The notes under the pieces were generated by a model. It was given only the letters and a program-made list of their open reading frames with translations. It searched no databases and was not told where the DNA came from. This document shows positions 23,901 through 34,086 of a stretch of DNA of 64,000 bases, piece by piece. The stretch comes from Euptelea pleiosperma (taxonomy: Eukaryota > Streptophyta > Magnoliopsida > Ranunculales > Eupteleaceae), in NCBI GenBank assembly GCA_035048495.1, contig CM068546.1, positions 14,824,435 to 14,888,434 of the forward strand, in the 5' to 3' direction. Numbering within the stretch: the first letter of the stretch is position 1; every line of letters starts with the position of its first letter. The position numbers were made by a program, and so were the translations under genes.

Positions 23901-24562
23901 ATGGAGAGGGGGATCGGATGGTAGATCTGGGGATCTAATGGTAGGATGAGATGATCTACAGGTTAGATATTAGAGTCTAGAGAGATGGAGAGAGAATTAG
24001 GAGAGAGGAGAGAGAAAATAATACAAAATAATGGCAAAAGAGCTGGCGGAGGGTCATGAACCCTGATCTTCAATGTAATCTTCCGTCGGCTCTACCAATT
24101 ACGTAAGCCGTCATTTTATGTCATTTGGTGCGGCTTTGAATCACTTTAGCTCGTCTCTTGGTCTTCCGCTTTTCCTCTCTCTTGGTTCTTTATCTGGCTC
24201 TACGATCCTCTGACTTGACCCGTACTTGGCCGGTATCTTCTTGTCATAGCTTGTTGACTCCTTAAGCTTTGATATTAGACTTCTATGGTTGATCATGGGC
24301 CCGCAAGTCTCAAAAATCGCCCGATCAGGTTTCCTGCGAGAGAAAAGCACGTAATGAGACTTAATCAAAACGACTTTATATCTAGACTATCCGAAATGCG
24401 TATATTTCATGCAAATAGTCAATTTTCGTTTAAAGATTGCGCTCTACGCATTGGAAGAAACTCTTACGTGAAAAAGTCGACGAAAAGACAAGTTTTATGT
24501 AGGAGAATGCGACATCGCTATAAGGATAATGGCTTAAAATAAGCACTTTTGAGCGAATATCA
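20968..24562 (-). mobile_element. I: solo LTR, Athila-like, second subfamily
   Basis: A complete 3595-bp LTR in reverse orientation. On the minus strand it starts TGATATTCGCTC and ends with ...TTACTTTCA. It has an exact GGCCG target duplication and no internal region. It keeps the family landmarks: two GGAGTTGCAG hairpins (22476-22501, 22803-22826), a TATAAAAG box on the minus strand (23242-23253), TGGGCC/T motifs (23340-23640) and AACGG repeats (23725-23780). Its first ~150 bases match E better than A or B: after TTTTAAGC it reads CATTATCC, so the terminal palindrome is broken. It is the longest Athila-like LTR here. Confidence 0.93.
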
Positions 24563-24567
24563 GGCCG

Positions 24568-24917
24568 CCCTAACTGTTATAATTAAAAAAGCAAGTAAAG
24601 ACTAAAAACTTGAGATCAAAATAATTTAAGTAATAATTGGAATAACAAAATAATTAAAGTAATAATTGGAATAACAAATTATTAGTTATATTACGTACCA
24701 AAAATCACTACACGGGATAAAATGCAAAATGGGGCAAAGCCCCCAGTGTAGCAACTCCATAAAATTAAAACCATGTAAATGAAAGAAATGCAAATGCTCT
24801 GTGAGACTCAAAAATAAAGAAACAGATTAGTTGCACATATTCATATCATTCTTAGGCTAGGTGTCCTCTTATCTCATTGCAATATGCATCTTCACTAAAT
24901 TTTCCTTAATCTCCGTA
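24568..24917. other. J, right part: non-coding, with small tandem duplication
   Basis: This continues J after I. Near 24620-24680 a unit of about 33 bases containing AGTAATAATTGGAATAAC is present twice. The block AAAGCCCCCAGTGTAG (about 24736) repeats one in the left part of J. The segment ends where the LTR of C starts at 24918; CCGTA (24913-24917) should be the target duplication of C. Confidence 0.55.
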
Positions 24918-26169
24918 TGATATTCGCTTAAAAGTGCATATTTTTCACTATTATCCTCTAAGCGTTATCACACTCTCCTACGTAAACCTGCTCTATTTAT
25001 CGACTTTTCTACGTAAGAATCTCTTTCATTACGTAGAGCACACTTTTCTGGACGAAATAGTATATTTGTATGCATTAAACACATTTTCGGAAGTCTAGAT
25101 ATAGAGCTGTTCTGATTAAGTCTCATTACGCACTTCTCCTATCGCAGGAAACCTTGATGGGATGATTCTCGAGATTTGCTAGCCTACATTGATCATAGAA
25201 GCCTCATATCAGCGCGTAAAGAGCCAACAGGCTATGACAAGCCAAGTACCGGTCGAGGCAGAGGATCACAGAGCCGGTCCAAAGAACCGAGAGAGCTGGA
25301 GAGCTGAAGAGAAAGAGACGGACCAAGGATTCAAAGCTGCAAAAGTGGTGGTTTACATGATTCGAGAAGGCGATAGAAGTCTATGTTGAAAATCTGGATT
25401 CTAGACCCTTTGCCAGTTGTTATCTCTGTAGTCTGTAGAATTTTCTCTCTCCTCTCTCCTTATTCTCTCTCCTCTCTCTTCATCTCCCTATACATCACCA
25501 CCCGATCCTTAGATCTACTGACCTAACCTCAGAACTCCTGTCCGTTGGCTCTGGCCCATCTCCCTGAGCTTCTGATCGTTGGATCATCCATCGGACCATT
25601 GGATCTCTCTAGATCTGTCGGTCCACCAATTTGGGTTCCAATCTAGTCATCATCCATTTGATCGTCAGCAAATCATCTGTCACATCATCTTATAAGACGA
25701 TGAACGTCATTATTCGAGGTGGGCTAGCAGCCGGACCCATCATTAATGACCCGCGGCCCGGCTATTTAGTGGACTCCGTGATTTTAAAATATTTTAAATT
25801 CATTTTATTTTAAAATGGGAGGGTCCACTAAGTGGGAAATCCCCCAAAGAAAAGTTCTCTTTAAAAAAAAAATTTATTATTTTTATTTTAAAAAAAAACC
25901 CCATTTTCCATTAAAGGAAAGTGGAGGTCTTATAAAGGAGAGGAGAAGGGGTTCGTTTGAACCCTAATCCCTTTCTTTTCTCCACCTCTCCTTCCCCAAA
26001 ACCCCCTTCTCCTTATTTCCCCTCTCCTTGGGCATTTTTTCTCCTTCTTCTTCACCTTCTTCATCTTCTTCTCTTTTATTCCTCACCGGAGTTGCAGAAC
26101 TCTGGCCATCTGCAATTCCGTTTTTCTCCTCCTTTCTCTCCATCTCCCCTTCCTTGTTGAACAGCCAGC
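24918..26169 (+). repeat. C 5' LTR, part 1
   Basis: Holds the U3 landmarks: ACGT-core motifs in the first 120 bases, a CCGTTGGAT motif (25570-25600), the TTAGTGGAC inverted repeat (25766-25777 with 25820-25831), and a TATA box CTTATAAAGG (25929-25938). A degenerate hairpin (CCGGAGTTGCAG ... CTGCAATTCCG, 26090-26125) lies about 50 bp before the A insertion point. Confidence 0.9.
26165..26169. other. Target-site duplication of A (CCAGC, left copy)
   Basis: The right copy is 51824-51828. Both are exact. Joining 26169 to 51829 restores a continuous C LTR. Confidence 0.97.
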
Positions 26170-27132
26170 TGATATTCGCTCAAAAGTGCTTATTTTAAGC
26201 ACTTATCCTGTTAGCGTTATCGCACTCTCCTACGTAAAACTGCTCTAATTATCCACTTTTCTACGTAAGAGTCTATCTCATTGCGTAAAACACACTTTTC
26301 TGGACGAAATGGTATATTTGCATGCATTAAACACATTTTCGGAAGTCTAAATATTAAGCCGTTCTGATAAAGTCTCATTACGCGCTTCTTCTGTCGCAGG
26401 AAACCCCGATGGGACGATTTTCGAGACTTGTGGGCCCAAATCGATCATGAAAGCCCATTATCAAAGCTTAACAAGCCCACGTGCTATAACTAGAAGATAT
26501 GGGCCAAATATGGGCTGAATAAGAGGACCAAAAAGTCGGCCCAAAGAACGAAGAGAGTAGGAGAGCCAATGACCAAGAGACGGACCAAAGCGTTTAAAGC
26601 CACATGAGTCAGCAAAGAATGATGGTCGACTCTACTGGAGAAGCGTGAGGATGGTCACAGTGAAGAACAGGGTTCCAGACCCTCCGCCAGTGCTTTTTTC
26701 CATTTTTTTTTGATACTTTTTCTCTCATCTCTCCTTATTCTCTCTCTCTCTTCATCTCTCGATCCTCGAATCTACTGACCTAACCCCAGAACTCTTGCCT
26801 ATCAGCTCTATCTCATCTCCCTTAGCTTTCTGACCGTTGGATCTTCCATCGGACCGTTGGATCTTCAATCGGACCGTTGGATCTCTCTAGATCCGTCGAT
26901 CTACCAATCTGAGTCCCAATCAAGTCACCATCCATCCGATCGCCATCAGACTGTCTGTCACATCATTCTGTGAGATGATGGACATCATCAACCCATGAGG
27001 GCCAATAGCCGGGCCCATCTTCATCGACCCGCTGACCGACCAGTTAGTGGACCCCGCGAATTTCAAAAATAATTTTAATTAAATGGGGGGTCCACTAATT
27101 GGGGAGATTCCCCATAGAAAAGTAGGTTTTTA

Positions 27133-27167
<35 letters not shown>

Positions 27168-27392
27168 ATTTTTTATTTTCAAAAAATACCCTATTTCCAT
27201 TAATGGAAATAGGGAGCTTTATAAGAGGAAGGAGAAGGGTTCGTTCGAACCCTAATCCCCCTCTTTTCTTCTCCTCTCCTTCCCCGAATCTTCGGCCCAC
27301 CGTTTCCCTTTCTTCTTCTCCTTCTTTTTCTTCTTTTCATTCTTCATCTTCGTCATCTTCTTCACGTTTTCACCGGAGTTGCAGGCTGCAAC
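26170..27392 (+). repeat. A 5' LTR, part 1 (U3 and start of transcript)
   Basis: Identical to 49372-50594 except where noted: one substitution (GGACG versus GGACC near 26303 and 49505). It ends at GCAAC, the B target site, inside the LTR hairpin. Confidence 0.95.
27388..27392. other. Target-site duplication of B (GCAAC, left copy)
   Basis: The right copy is 38714-38718. Removing B restores a 25-bp near-perfect palindrome that is intact in the A 3' LTR at 50575-50599. Confidence 0.97.
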
Positions 27393-28874
27393 TGAAAGTA
27401 GGATTTTTCCGCGTCGTTGGTTACGGAAACCCTAACTTCAACAAGATTTGTAATATTATCCGATTATCCTGCAAAATTGACAGATTTGTATAGGGATTCG
27501 TGTCGGATGTCGATCCGCACTCGGGGTTAGTTAGCACGCGTAAAGAACATAAAATGATGGACTTTTTGCTTGGAATTGATGGGGTGAGAATGGTGAAGCG
27601 ATTTAAAACATGCTTAGTGATTTTTAGAGAGAGAAATTTCCACAAACAACCAAAAACCCAAAAGTAAACTAACAAATGTAAAAATAACAATTTTATTCAT
27701 CCTCAATGAGTTCTTACAATTCAAATTAAATTCAAAAACAATCTAGAAAGCCATAAACAAATTTAATCTAGAGAGAAAAAGATAGGTGGTAGAGAGAGAA
27801 ACGAACTAGACTTAGAGAAAGAAAAAGAGATTAGGATCTAGAGAGATTAACTAGAGAGAGAAAAAGAAATTAAGAGATCTAGAGAGTGAGAACTGAGTTT
27901 TAGAGAGAGAGAATAGAGAGAGAAAGAGCTTAAGAGAGAGAATCTTACCCTTGAAACATACCCGGAATGCTCGGTCGAGATCGATCATGATGGATTAGCC
28001 CAAGATGGTTGGAACGGCCTAAAGGTGTGATTGTGATGGTGAGTGGGCAGCAGCCACCATGGAGGGTATGATGCCCTCCTTTGTTTTTTTTTTTTTTTTT
28101 TCTTGGTGAAAACGGAGAGAGAAGAAGAGAGAGGCAGCTATTCAAGAGGGGATTGGTTATGCCATTACCAACACCAGCAACGTGGCTGGAGGGGGATGAA
28201 GACGCGATGGAGTAGGGGGCGATCATGCAACAGGCGGTGCTGGTTTGTGGGGGGCGGACTGTGGTTGGTGTTGCAATTTTGCAACACCAAAAACCGTGAA
28301 GAGTAGCAGTTCGGTGGCTGTTGTAGCGGCTTGGAGCGAGGAAGGAGAATGGGGGTCCGATCTGATGAAGGAATGGGCAAACCTGTCGGTGGCGCTCATG
28401 CTTAGGGAAGACAATAGTAGCAAAGAGAGACGAAGGAGGCGGATCCAGCGGTGAAGTATGCTGCAATTCCCACCTCCTCTTCTTCTTTTCTTGTGAAACA
28501 CGGTCTGCAAGTTGGAGTTGCAGACTCGTGTCCAGCAGGTGCTGGTGGAGGTGGATGGCGGTAGTGGGCTAGGCGGTGTACAACTGCTGGCTGTAGGAGG
28601 CAGCAAGGCGGAGATGTTGCAGGCGGAGGTTGCAGGCGGAGGTTGCAGGCGGTACCGTTGGTGCAGCGTCAAGAGAAGGAGGACGCGTTCGTGCTGCACG
28701 CAGCAATAGGGAGCGCAGGCGAGAGGAGGGAGAAGGAGCAGAAGAGGAAGAAGAAGAAGAAGAAGGAGGACTGGACTGGTGGGGGGGCGCTGCCGGCCGG
28801 AGTTGCAGGCTGCAACTCCGGTAGAAAACGAAAAAAAAAACGAAAATAGAAACAAGAAAAATGAGAAGAAGAAA

Positions 28875-28920
<46 letters not shown>

Positions 28921-29218
28921 AGAAGAAGAAGAAGAAGAAGGAGGAGGAGGAGAACGAGGACCAGATGGCCGGAGTTGCTGCCTGCAACTCCGGCGAAGAT
29001 GGAGGAGGAAGAAGAAGAAGAAAAGAAGAAAAAAGAAGAAAAGAGAAGAAAGAAGAAGGCGAAAACGTGGGCAGAAGATTAGGGGAAGGAGAGGAGAAGA
29101 GGGGAGAGGGATTAGGGTTCGAACGAACCCCTATCCTTCTCCTTTTAAAGCTTCCCTATTTCCTTTAATGGAAATAGGGGATTTTTTGAATAAAAAAAAT
29201 AAGAAAAATAATTTTTAA

Positions 29219-29257
<39 letters not shown>

Positions 29258-30218
29258 TAAAAACCTACTTTTCTATGGGGAATCTCTCCAATTAGTGGAC
29301 CCCCCATTTAATTAAAATTATTTTTGAAATTCGCGGGGTCCACTAACTGGTCGGACAGCGGTTCGATGATGATGGGCCCGGCTACTGGCCCACATGGACT
29401 GATGATGTCCATCGTCTCACAAGATGATGTGACAGGCATTCTGAAGGCGATCGGATGGATGGTGACTTGATTGGGACCCAGATTGGTAGATCGACGGATC
29501 TAGAGAGATCCAACGGTCCGATTGAAGATCCAACGGTCCGATGGAAGATCCAACGGTCAGAAAGCTAAGGGAGATGAGATAGAGCCGATGGGTAGGAGTT
29601 CTGGGGTTAGGTCAGTAGATTCGAGGATCGAGAGATGAAGAGAGAGAGAGAATAAGAAGAGATGAGAGAAAAAGTATCAAAAAAATGGAAAAAAGCACTG
29701 GCGGAGGGTCTGGAACCCTGGTCTTCACTGTGACCATCCTCACGCTTCTCCAGTAGAGTCGACTATCATTCCTTGCTGACTCATGTGGCTTTAAACGCTT
29801 TGGTCCGTCTCTTGGTCATTGGCTCTCCTGCTCTCTTCGTTCTTTGGGCCGGCTTTTTGGTCCTCTTATTCAGCCCATATTTGGCCCATATCTTCTAGTC
29901 ATAGCATGTGGGCTCTTTAAGCTTTGATAATGGGCTCTCATGATCGATTTGGGCCCACAAGTCTCGAGAATCGTCCCATCGGGGTTTCCTGCGACAGAAG
30001 AAGCGCGTAATGAGACTTTATCAGAACGGCTTAATATCTAGACTTCCGAAAATGTGTTTAATGCATGCAAATATACCATTTCGTCCAGAAAAGTGTGTTC
30101 TACGCAATAGAAGAGACTCTTACGTAGAAAAGTAGATAAATAGAGTATTTTAACGTGGGAGAATGCAATAACGCTAACAGGATAATTGCTTAAAATAAGC
30201 ACTTTTGAGCGAATATCA
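27393..30218 (-). repeat. B 3' LTR
   Basis: Read on the minus strand it starts TGATATTCGCTC and ends CCTACTTTCA. It shares the first ~1.4 kb and the last ~200 bp with A but has a different, GAA-rich middle. Landmarks: AACGG repeats 29509-29568, inverted repeat 29292-29303 with 29335-29346, poly-T 29222-29254, and two hairpins (28797-28821, 28969-28993). Confidence 0.95.
28862..28955 (-). repeat. (GAA)n / purine tract in B LTR
   Basis: A nearly pure GAA/GGA repeat between the two LTR hairpins. The copy at 37356-37447 in the other LTR is the same. Long Lys- or Phe-rich frames across it are by-products of the repeat. Confidence 0.9.
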
Positions 30219-30231
30219 CAACCCCCAACCA
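30219..30231 (-). other. Polypurine tract of B
   Basis: On the minus strand it reads GGTTGGGGGTTG directly before the LTR. Confidence 0.88.
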
Positions 30232-32229
30232 GCATATTGCCAATCCTTGGCGATTAGTGCGAAATAAATGAGCTTAAAAGGGCTCTGCACATGCTGCACA
30301 CTTTTTCATATTAGCTCAGGGAAAACATCGTTCGTCAAATAATTGAATGGATGCAAAAATAGTTACGTGCTAGCGAAGAGTTGGAAAGTTTTGGCAAGAC
30401 TACAGACTGATAATCATGACCCAGAATAGTCAGACTCTGCGTGTGTGTGTGCTCAACATTCTCATCATCCAACAGTGAAGATTTCCAGATCACCTCTAAG
30501 TTTTTATGCCTCGACCTCAAATCTCACATGTTTAGCACTCAGAATAGAATCACACAAGAAGGGTTTTCTTCTTTTCTCTCAATTTATATGTGAGGAGATA
30601 TATTTAATATAAAGAGGCAAAAGATCTCACATATGTTTTATTTGAAGGAAGGACATCTTTAACAGAAGAAGATCTCATGATTGGAATACCACTTCACTCG
30701 GGAACGTCAGATCAAACTCTATAGCTTCTCTTTCTCCAATCTCCACATTTTATGATCGTGCTATCCTAGAATCAAGTAGGACTTTCCTGGGTTGTAATGA
30801 GGCTTAGGTTAGGTGTAGAGAGATAACGGAATACAGGATTTCAAAGATCTTGAGAGGATATTGCCATTTTCTTGAATTTTTCCTGCGACGTAACACCATT
30901 ATCTGGTTCTTTTTCCTTTTTTCGTATTTTTCTCTTTTTCTTGATATTTCTGAGACTGCTCAATTTCTTTTCAGCTCTTCTTCATACTTTCTTTTCATAT
31001 TTTGTTTTCAGCTTGAACCACTTTCTTTTCCTTTTGATTCTTCTTCTTTACTTTTCTTTTTCACGGTACACCCACATCAGTTATTCTTTTGTCCATCTCA
31101 AAATAAGGGTAGCCAGTCATGTTTCATAGCTGGACTGGATTTTAGGTTGATGGGTTTGCAAATAAAAGGCTTTTATAGAACGGCTCAAGGGGTTTCTAGT
31201 GAAGTATAATTCAGGTGAGTAAAAAAGGCTAAATGGTTCAGAAAAATGGCCTAAATCATTTTCTAGGGTTTGCACTATCATGTATACTGTCTTGACTGGA
31301 TATAGAGAAGGTTCTGTCGTAGTAATCCAATGTTGATGTCGTTCCGAGTTTTATGATCGAAGCAAAAGATAATGAGATCTCTCAACGAATATTGCGGGCA
31401 TGAAGAATAGTGAGTCATCTTGTGACTCAGAATTGTTGTATAACACTCCGAATTGATTAAAGGCTCAAAAGCTCACTGGGTTAGGTCTCCACAATTATTC
31501 TCGCAGGATCTCTAGAGTTTCAAAACTTAGGATGACTCTGATATTGATAGTGTACAATTGTGCCAAATCTGAGTTTTTCTGAGTTTTCAAACCTGCTGTA
31601 GTCACGCTTGAATTGACTCAACGCTAACTTTAAACAAAAATTGACATCCTCAATACTGACTTAACGGAGGTTTTCAGCTAATCAAAGTCAGGGTATTTGA
31701 CACATTTTTTTGAAATTCTAGAAAACTTTTGGAGAACATCGGAAATTACCCCAAAAACAACATTTTTTTTTTTTATTTATTTATTTATTTATTTTTTATT
31801 TTATTTTATTTTTTTTATTTTATTTTTTTTTATCAAAATGAAGACATGAGTTTTGGTAAATACCCACCCCCAACCAAAATACAGCACCGTCCTCGGTGCT
31901 CATGACCGGGACATAAAATAATAAAAATTCAGTGATGATGATGCAAAAGTTCAGGAAGGATGTTACCAAGTCGGCAGAAATTCGACAGTGTTTGGTACCT
32001 GATGATCGGGAGAATGAATGTACCTGCATTTTCAGAGATATAACAGTAATAACAAATGCATGAGACTCATGTACTCTAGGAATACCGGAATTGCCTTTCC
32101 GAAAGCGCTATGTTTTACGTCTTCAGCCAGACATGATGGGGGTATATCAAGTACCCCCAACTAGGATAAAACTCATGGAGACTGAGTGAATCTGCAGTCT
32201 TCCTGACACCTAAGGTGGAATAGAGACAA
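30232..32229 (-). other. B 3' untranslated region
   Basis: Homologous to the 3' UTRs of A and H. It has two extra GGTTGGGGGT-like motifs on the minus strand (around 31861-31877 and 32149-32160). A long T/A-rich tract (31763-31833) stands exactly where A has 39 A residues. Confidence 0.85.
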
Positions 32230-34086
32230 CTATCCTATCCCTTGTCTAGGTATACCTGTGTAGAACAGGTCTTTCTCAATGTAGACTGAGAGAAGGGCAG
32301 TAAGTTCTCTGAGTAGCCCTACAAAAGTGTGTAGTCGAGTAGGGAGGGAATGAAGCTTCTCAGTAAAAACTGAGAGGACAGGAGTAGGAGTAGGTTCTCT
32401 GAGCAGACCCGCAAAAACATTTAGTTCAGCGGGGAGGGATAGAAGCTTCTCAGTAAAGACTGAGAAGGGAGTAGTAGTGGGTTCTCTGACCGTGGTTAGC
32501 AGAGCCGCAAACTCATTGAGTTTTGCGGGAATGTATCTGAATGGAGCAGACTCCTGCAGATCAGTAATACCAGAAATGTTGGACTCCGAGATGAAGTCAG
32601 ACTCACAGTGTTCATGACACTTGGATAATTTATCTTCAGGAGAGTCCTGAATTAGACTCTCTACGGCACACGGGTCATCGATAATAGCGACGTAGGGTAG
32701 CGGGTGAAAATTGTTGACCTCTTCTTCGATGTTTCCTAATGTGATAGGGATGTTCCAATCCCTACATTCAATATGTTCCTCCTCGGTGGGGATTGGTAGG
32801 TCCAGGACAGCGGGAGTCTCATATTCTAGACATGGCTCATCAGTGAGAATGTCTGCATCCAGGGCAAAGGAAGAATTATCAGAGATAGAGATGGAACATG
32901 GTTTCTCTGGGCTCGGTCTAGAAGTTGATGCTGTTAAGGGCACCAAAGATTGAGACTCGGGTTCATCACTATTGTTGCACAATCCAAGGGAGGTGGGGAG
33001 GAACGGTAGATCAATGACAGTTGGGATCCTACAATCGAGACACAGCTCAGTGTCATGATGATCATCTTCAGGGTCCAGGTTAGAAGCAGCAGTGGGAGAG
33101 TGAGAAATAGGTTGCTCTGAGGTATGTTCAGGATGTGGTGCTTTTAAAGGCACCGTATAAGGATACACTGGTTCCTCAATAATCAAGCTTGATCTAGGGG
33201 TGGTAACAACTTCTATTTCATCCTGGCAATTCTGGTACTTGGTCCAATTGTAGGACTCCTCATTATAGACAGTGGCCATGTCACTCTCCTCTAGATAGGC
33301 TATTGGTGGGCTAGTGAAGTTGACTTCCTCTCTCTCATTTTCTAATTGAACTAGACGTTGCTCCAAGCTCTCCATAGATAACTGTTGTTGGTGCTCTAGA
33401 CCTTGGAAATACTGTTGTTGCTGGGCAATGTACTGAGAGAGAAGGTCCTCTAGACCGGGTTTAGTAGCCAACGGAGGTGGTTCAGCCAAGGGGAGCTGAG
33501 GTGCGAACTCTTGATTGTAGTCCGACTGGGTATGAAAGTTGTAAGGCAAAGTGGAGTCTGGGACTAGTTGCTGACTCTGAAAATCCTGAGGGGCCCACTG
33601 TTGATCAGAATAGTCATTCTGTGGATATGACGGGTACTGGGATTGCGAGTATTGCCAGTCATACTCTCCATTGGGTTGATGGAACCCGGAAGGATAATTA
33701 TCCTGCGGTAATTGCTGCGGGAGGGCAGACTGTTCCCAACCAAAGTTATGGTGACTCCTATTATCCTGATAATAAGTGTTGTCATAGGATGTCTGCATTG
33801 GAGATGGAAAGGTACAGACATCTTGCTGGATAGGAGGGTAATATCCTACAGACTGGGAATGGTACACAGGTTGCTGGACTGCGGCACGAAGGGCAGAGAC
33901 TGAATTTTTAAGCTCTTGGAGTACAGAATTGTACTCCGGATCTTGGTGATTATCATACCCTGTAGAAGTGTGCGAGACTGGAGTATCATGATGATACTCA
34001 GAATTGTCATACCATGGTTGAGAGTGATCACTTCGATTCTCACAGAAACTGTAGTAGGTCTCATACAGAGGCCGTTCATCTGCCAT
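32230..34086 (-). CDS. B: 618-aa Gag-linker-derived protein of the non-autonomous family
   Basis: An uninterrupted frame starting ATG GCA GAT and ending in TAG. Residues 1-14 match A near residue 45 (MADERPL/MAVERPL). The capsid domain of A is missing. From about residue 55 (SVLQELKNSVSAL) it follows the Gln/Pro/Tyr-rich linker of A, but the CCHC knuckle is absent. Residues ~195-300 include a glutamine-rich coiled-coil-like stretch (QYIAQQQQYFQGLEHQQQ). Later two degenerate copies of the protease tail appear (CLDCRIPTVIDLPFL and CLEYETPAVLDLPI) without the catalytic Asp-Ser/Thr-Gly. The C terminus has three ~33-residue repeats with LREP and SVFTEKL. No RT or integrase. Homologous ORFs occur in C and H. 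It may act as an assembly or packaging partner or competitor for A-type Gag; that is inference. Confidence 0.8.
   Translation of the reverse strand: MADERPLYETYYSFCENRSDHSQPWYDNSEYHHDTPVSHTSTGYDNHQDPEYNSVLQELKNSVSALRAAVQQPVYHSQSVGYYPPIQQDVCTFPSPMQTSYDNTYYQDNRSHHNFGWEQSALPQQLPQDNYPSGFHQPNGEYDWQYSQSQYPSYPQNDYSDQQWAPQDFQSQQLVPDSTLPYNFHTQSDYNQEFAPQLPLAEPPPLATKPGLEDLLSQYIAQQQQYFQGLEHQQQLSMESLEQRLVQLENEREEVNFTSPPIAYLEESDMATVYNEESYNWTKYQNCQDEIEVVTTPRSSLIIEEPVYPYTVPLKAPHPEHTSEQPISHSPTAASNLDPEDDHHDTELCLDCRIPTVIDLPFLPTSLGLCNNSDEPESQSLVPLTASTSRPSPEKPCSISISDNSSFALDADILTDEPCLEYETPAVLDLPIPTEEEHIECRDWNIPITLGNIEEEVNNFHPLPYVAIIDDPCAVESLIQDSPEDKLSKCHEHCESDFISESNISGITDLQESAPFRYIPAKLNEFAALLTTVREPTTTPFSVFTEKLLSLPAELNVFAGLLREPTPTPVLSVFTEKLHSLPTRLHTFVGLLRELTALLSVYIEKDLFYTGIPRQGIG

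Noticed and set aside
28223..28987. 254-codon minus-strand frame with poly-Phe in the B LTR, and similar Lys/Arg/Glu-rich frames on the other strand
   Set aside because: They are translations of the GAA/CTT microsatellite and LTR leader. Composition is extreme, frames are open in several phases, and there is no conserved start.
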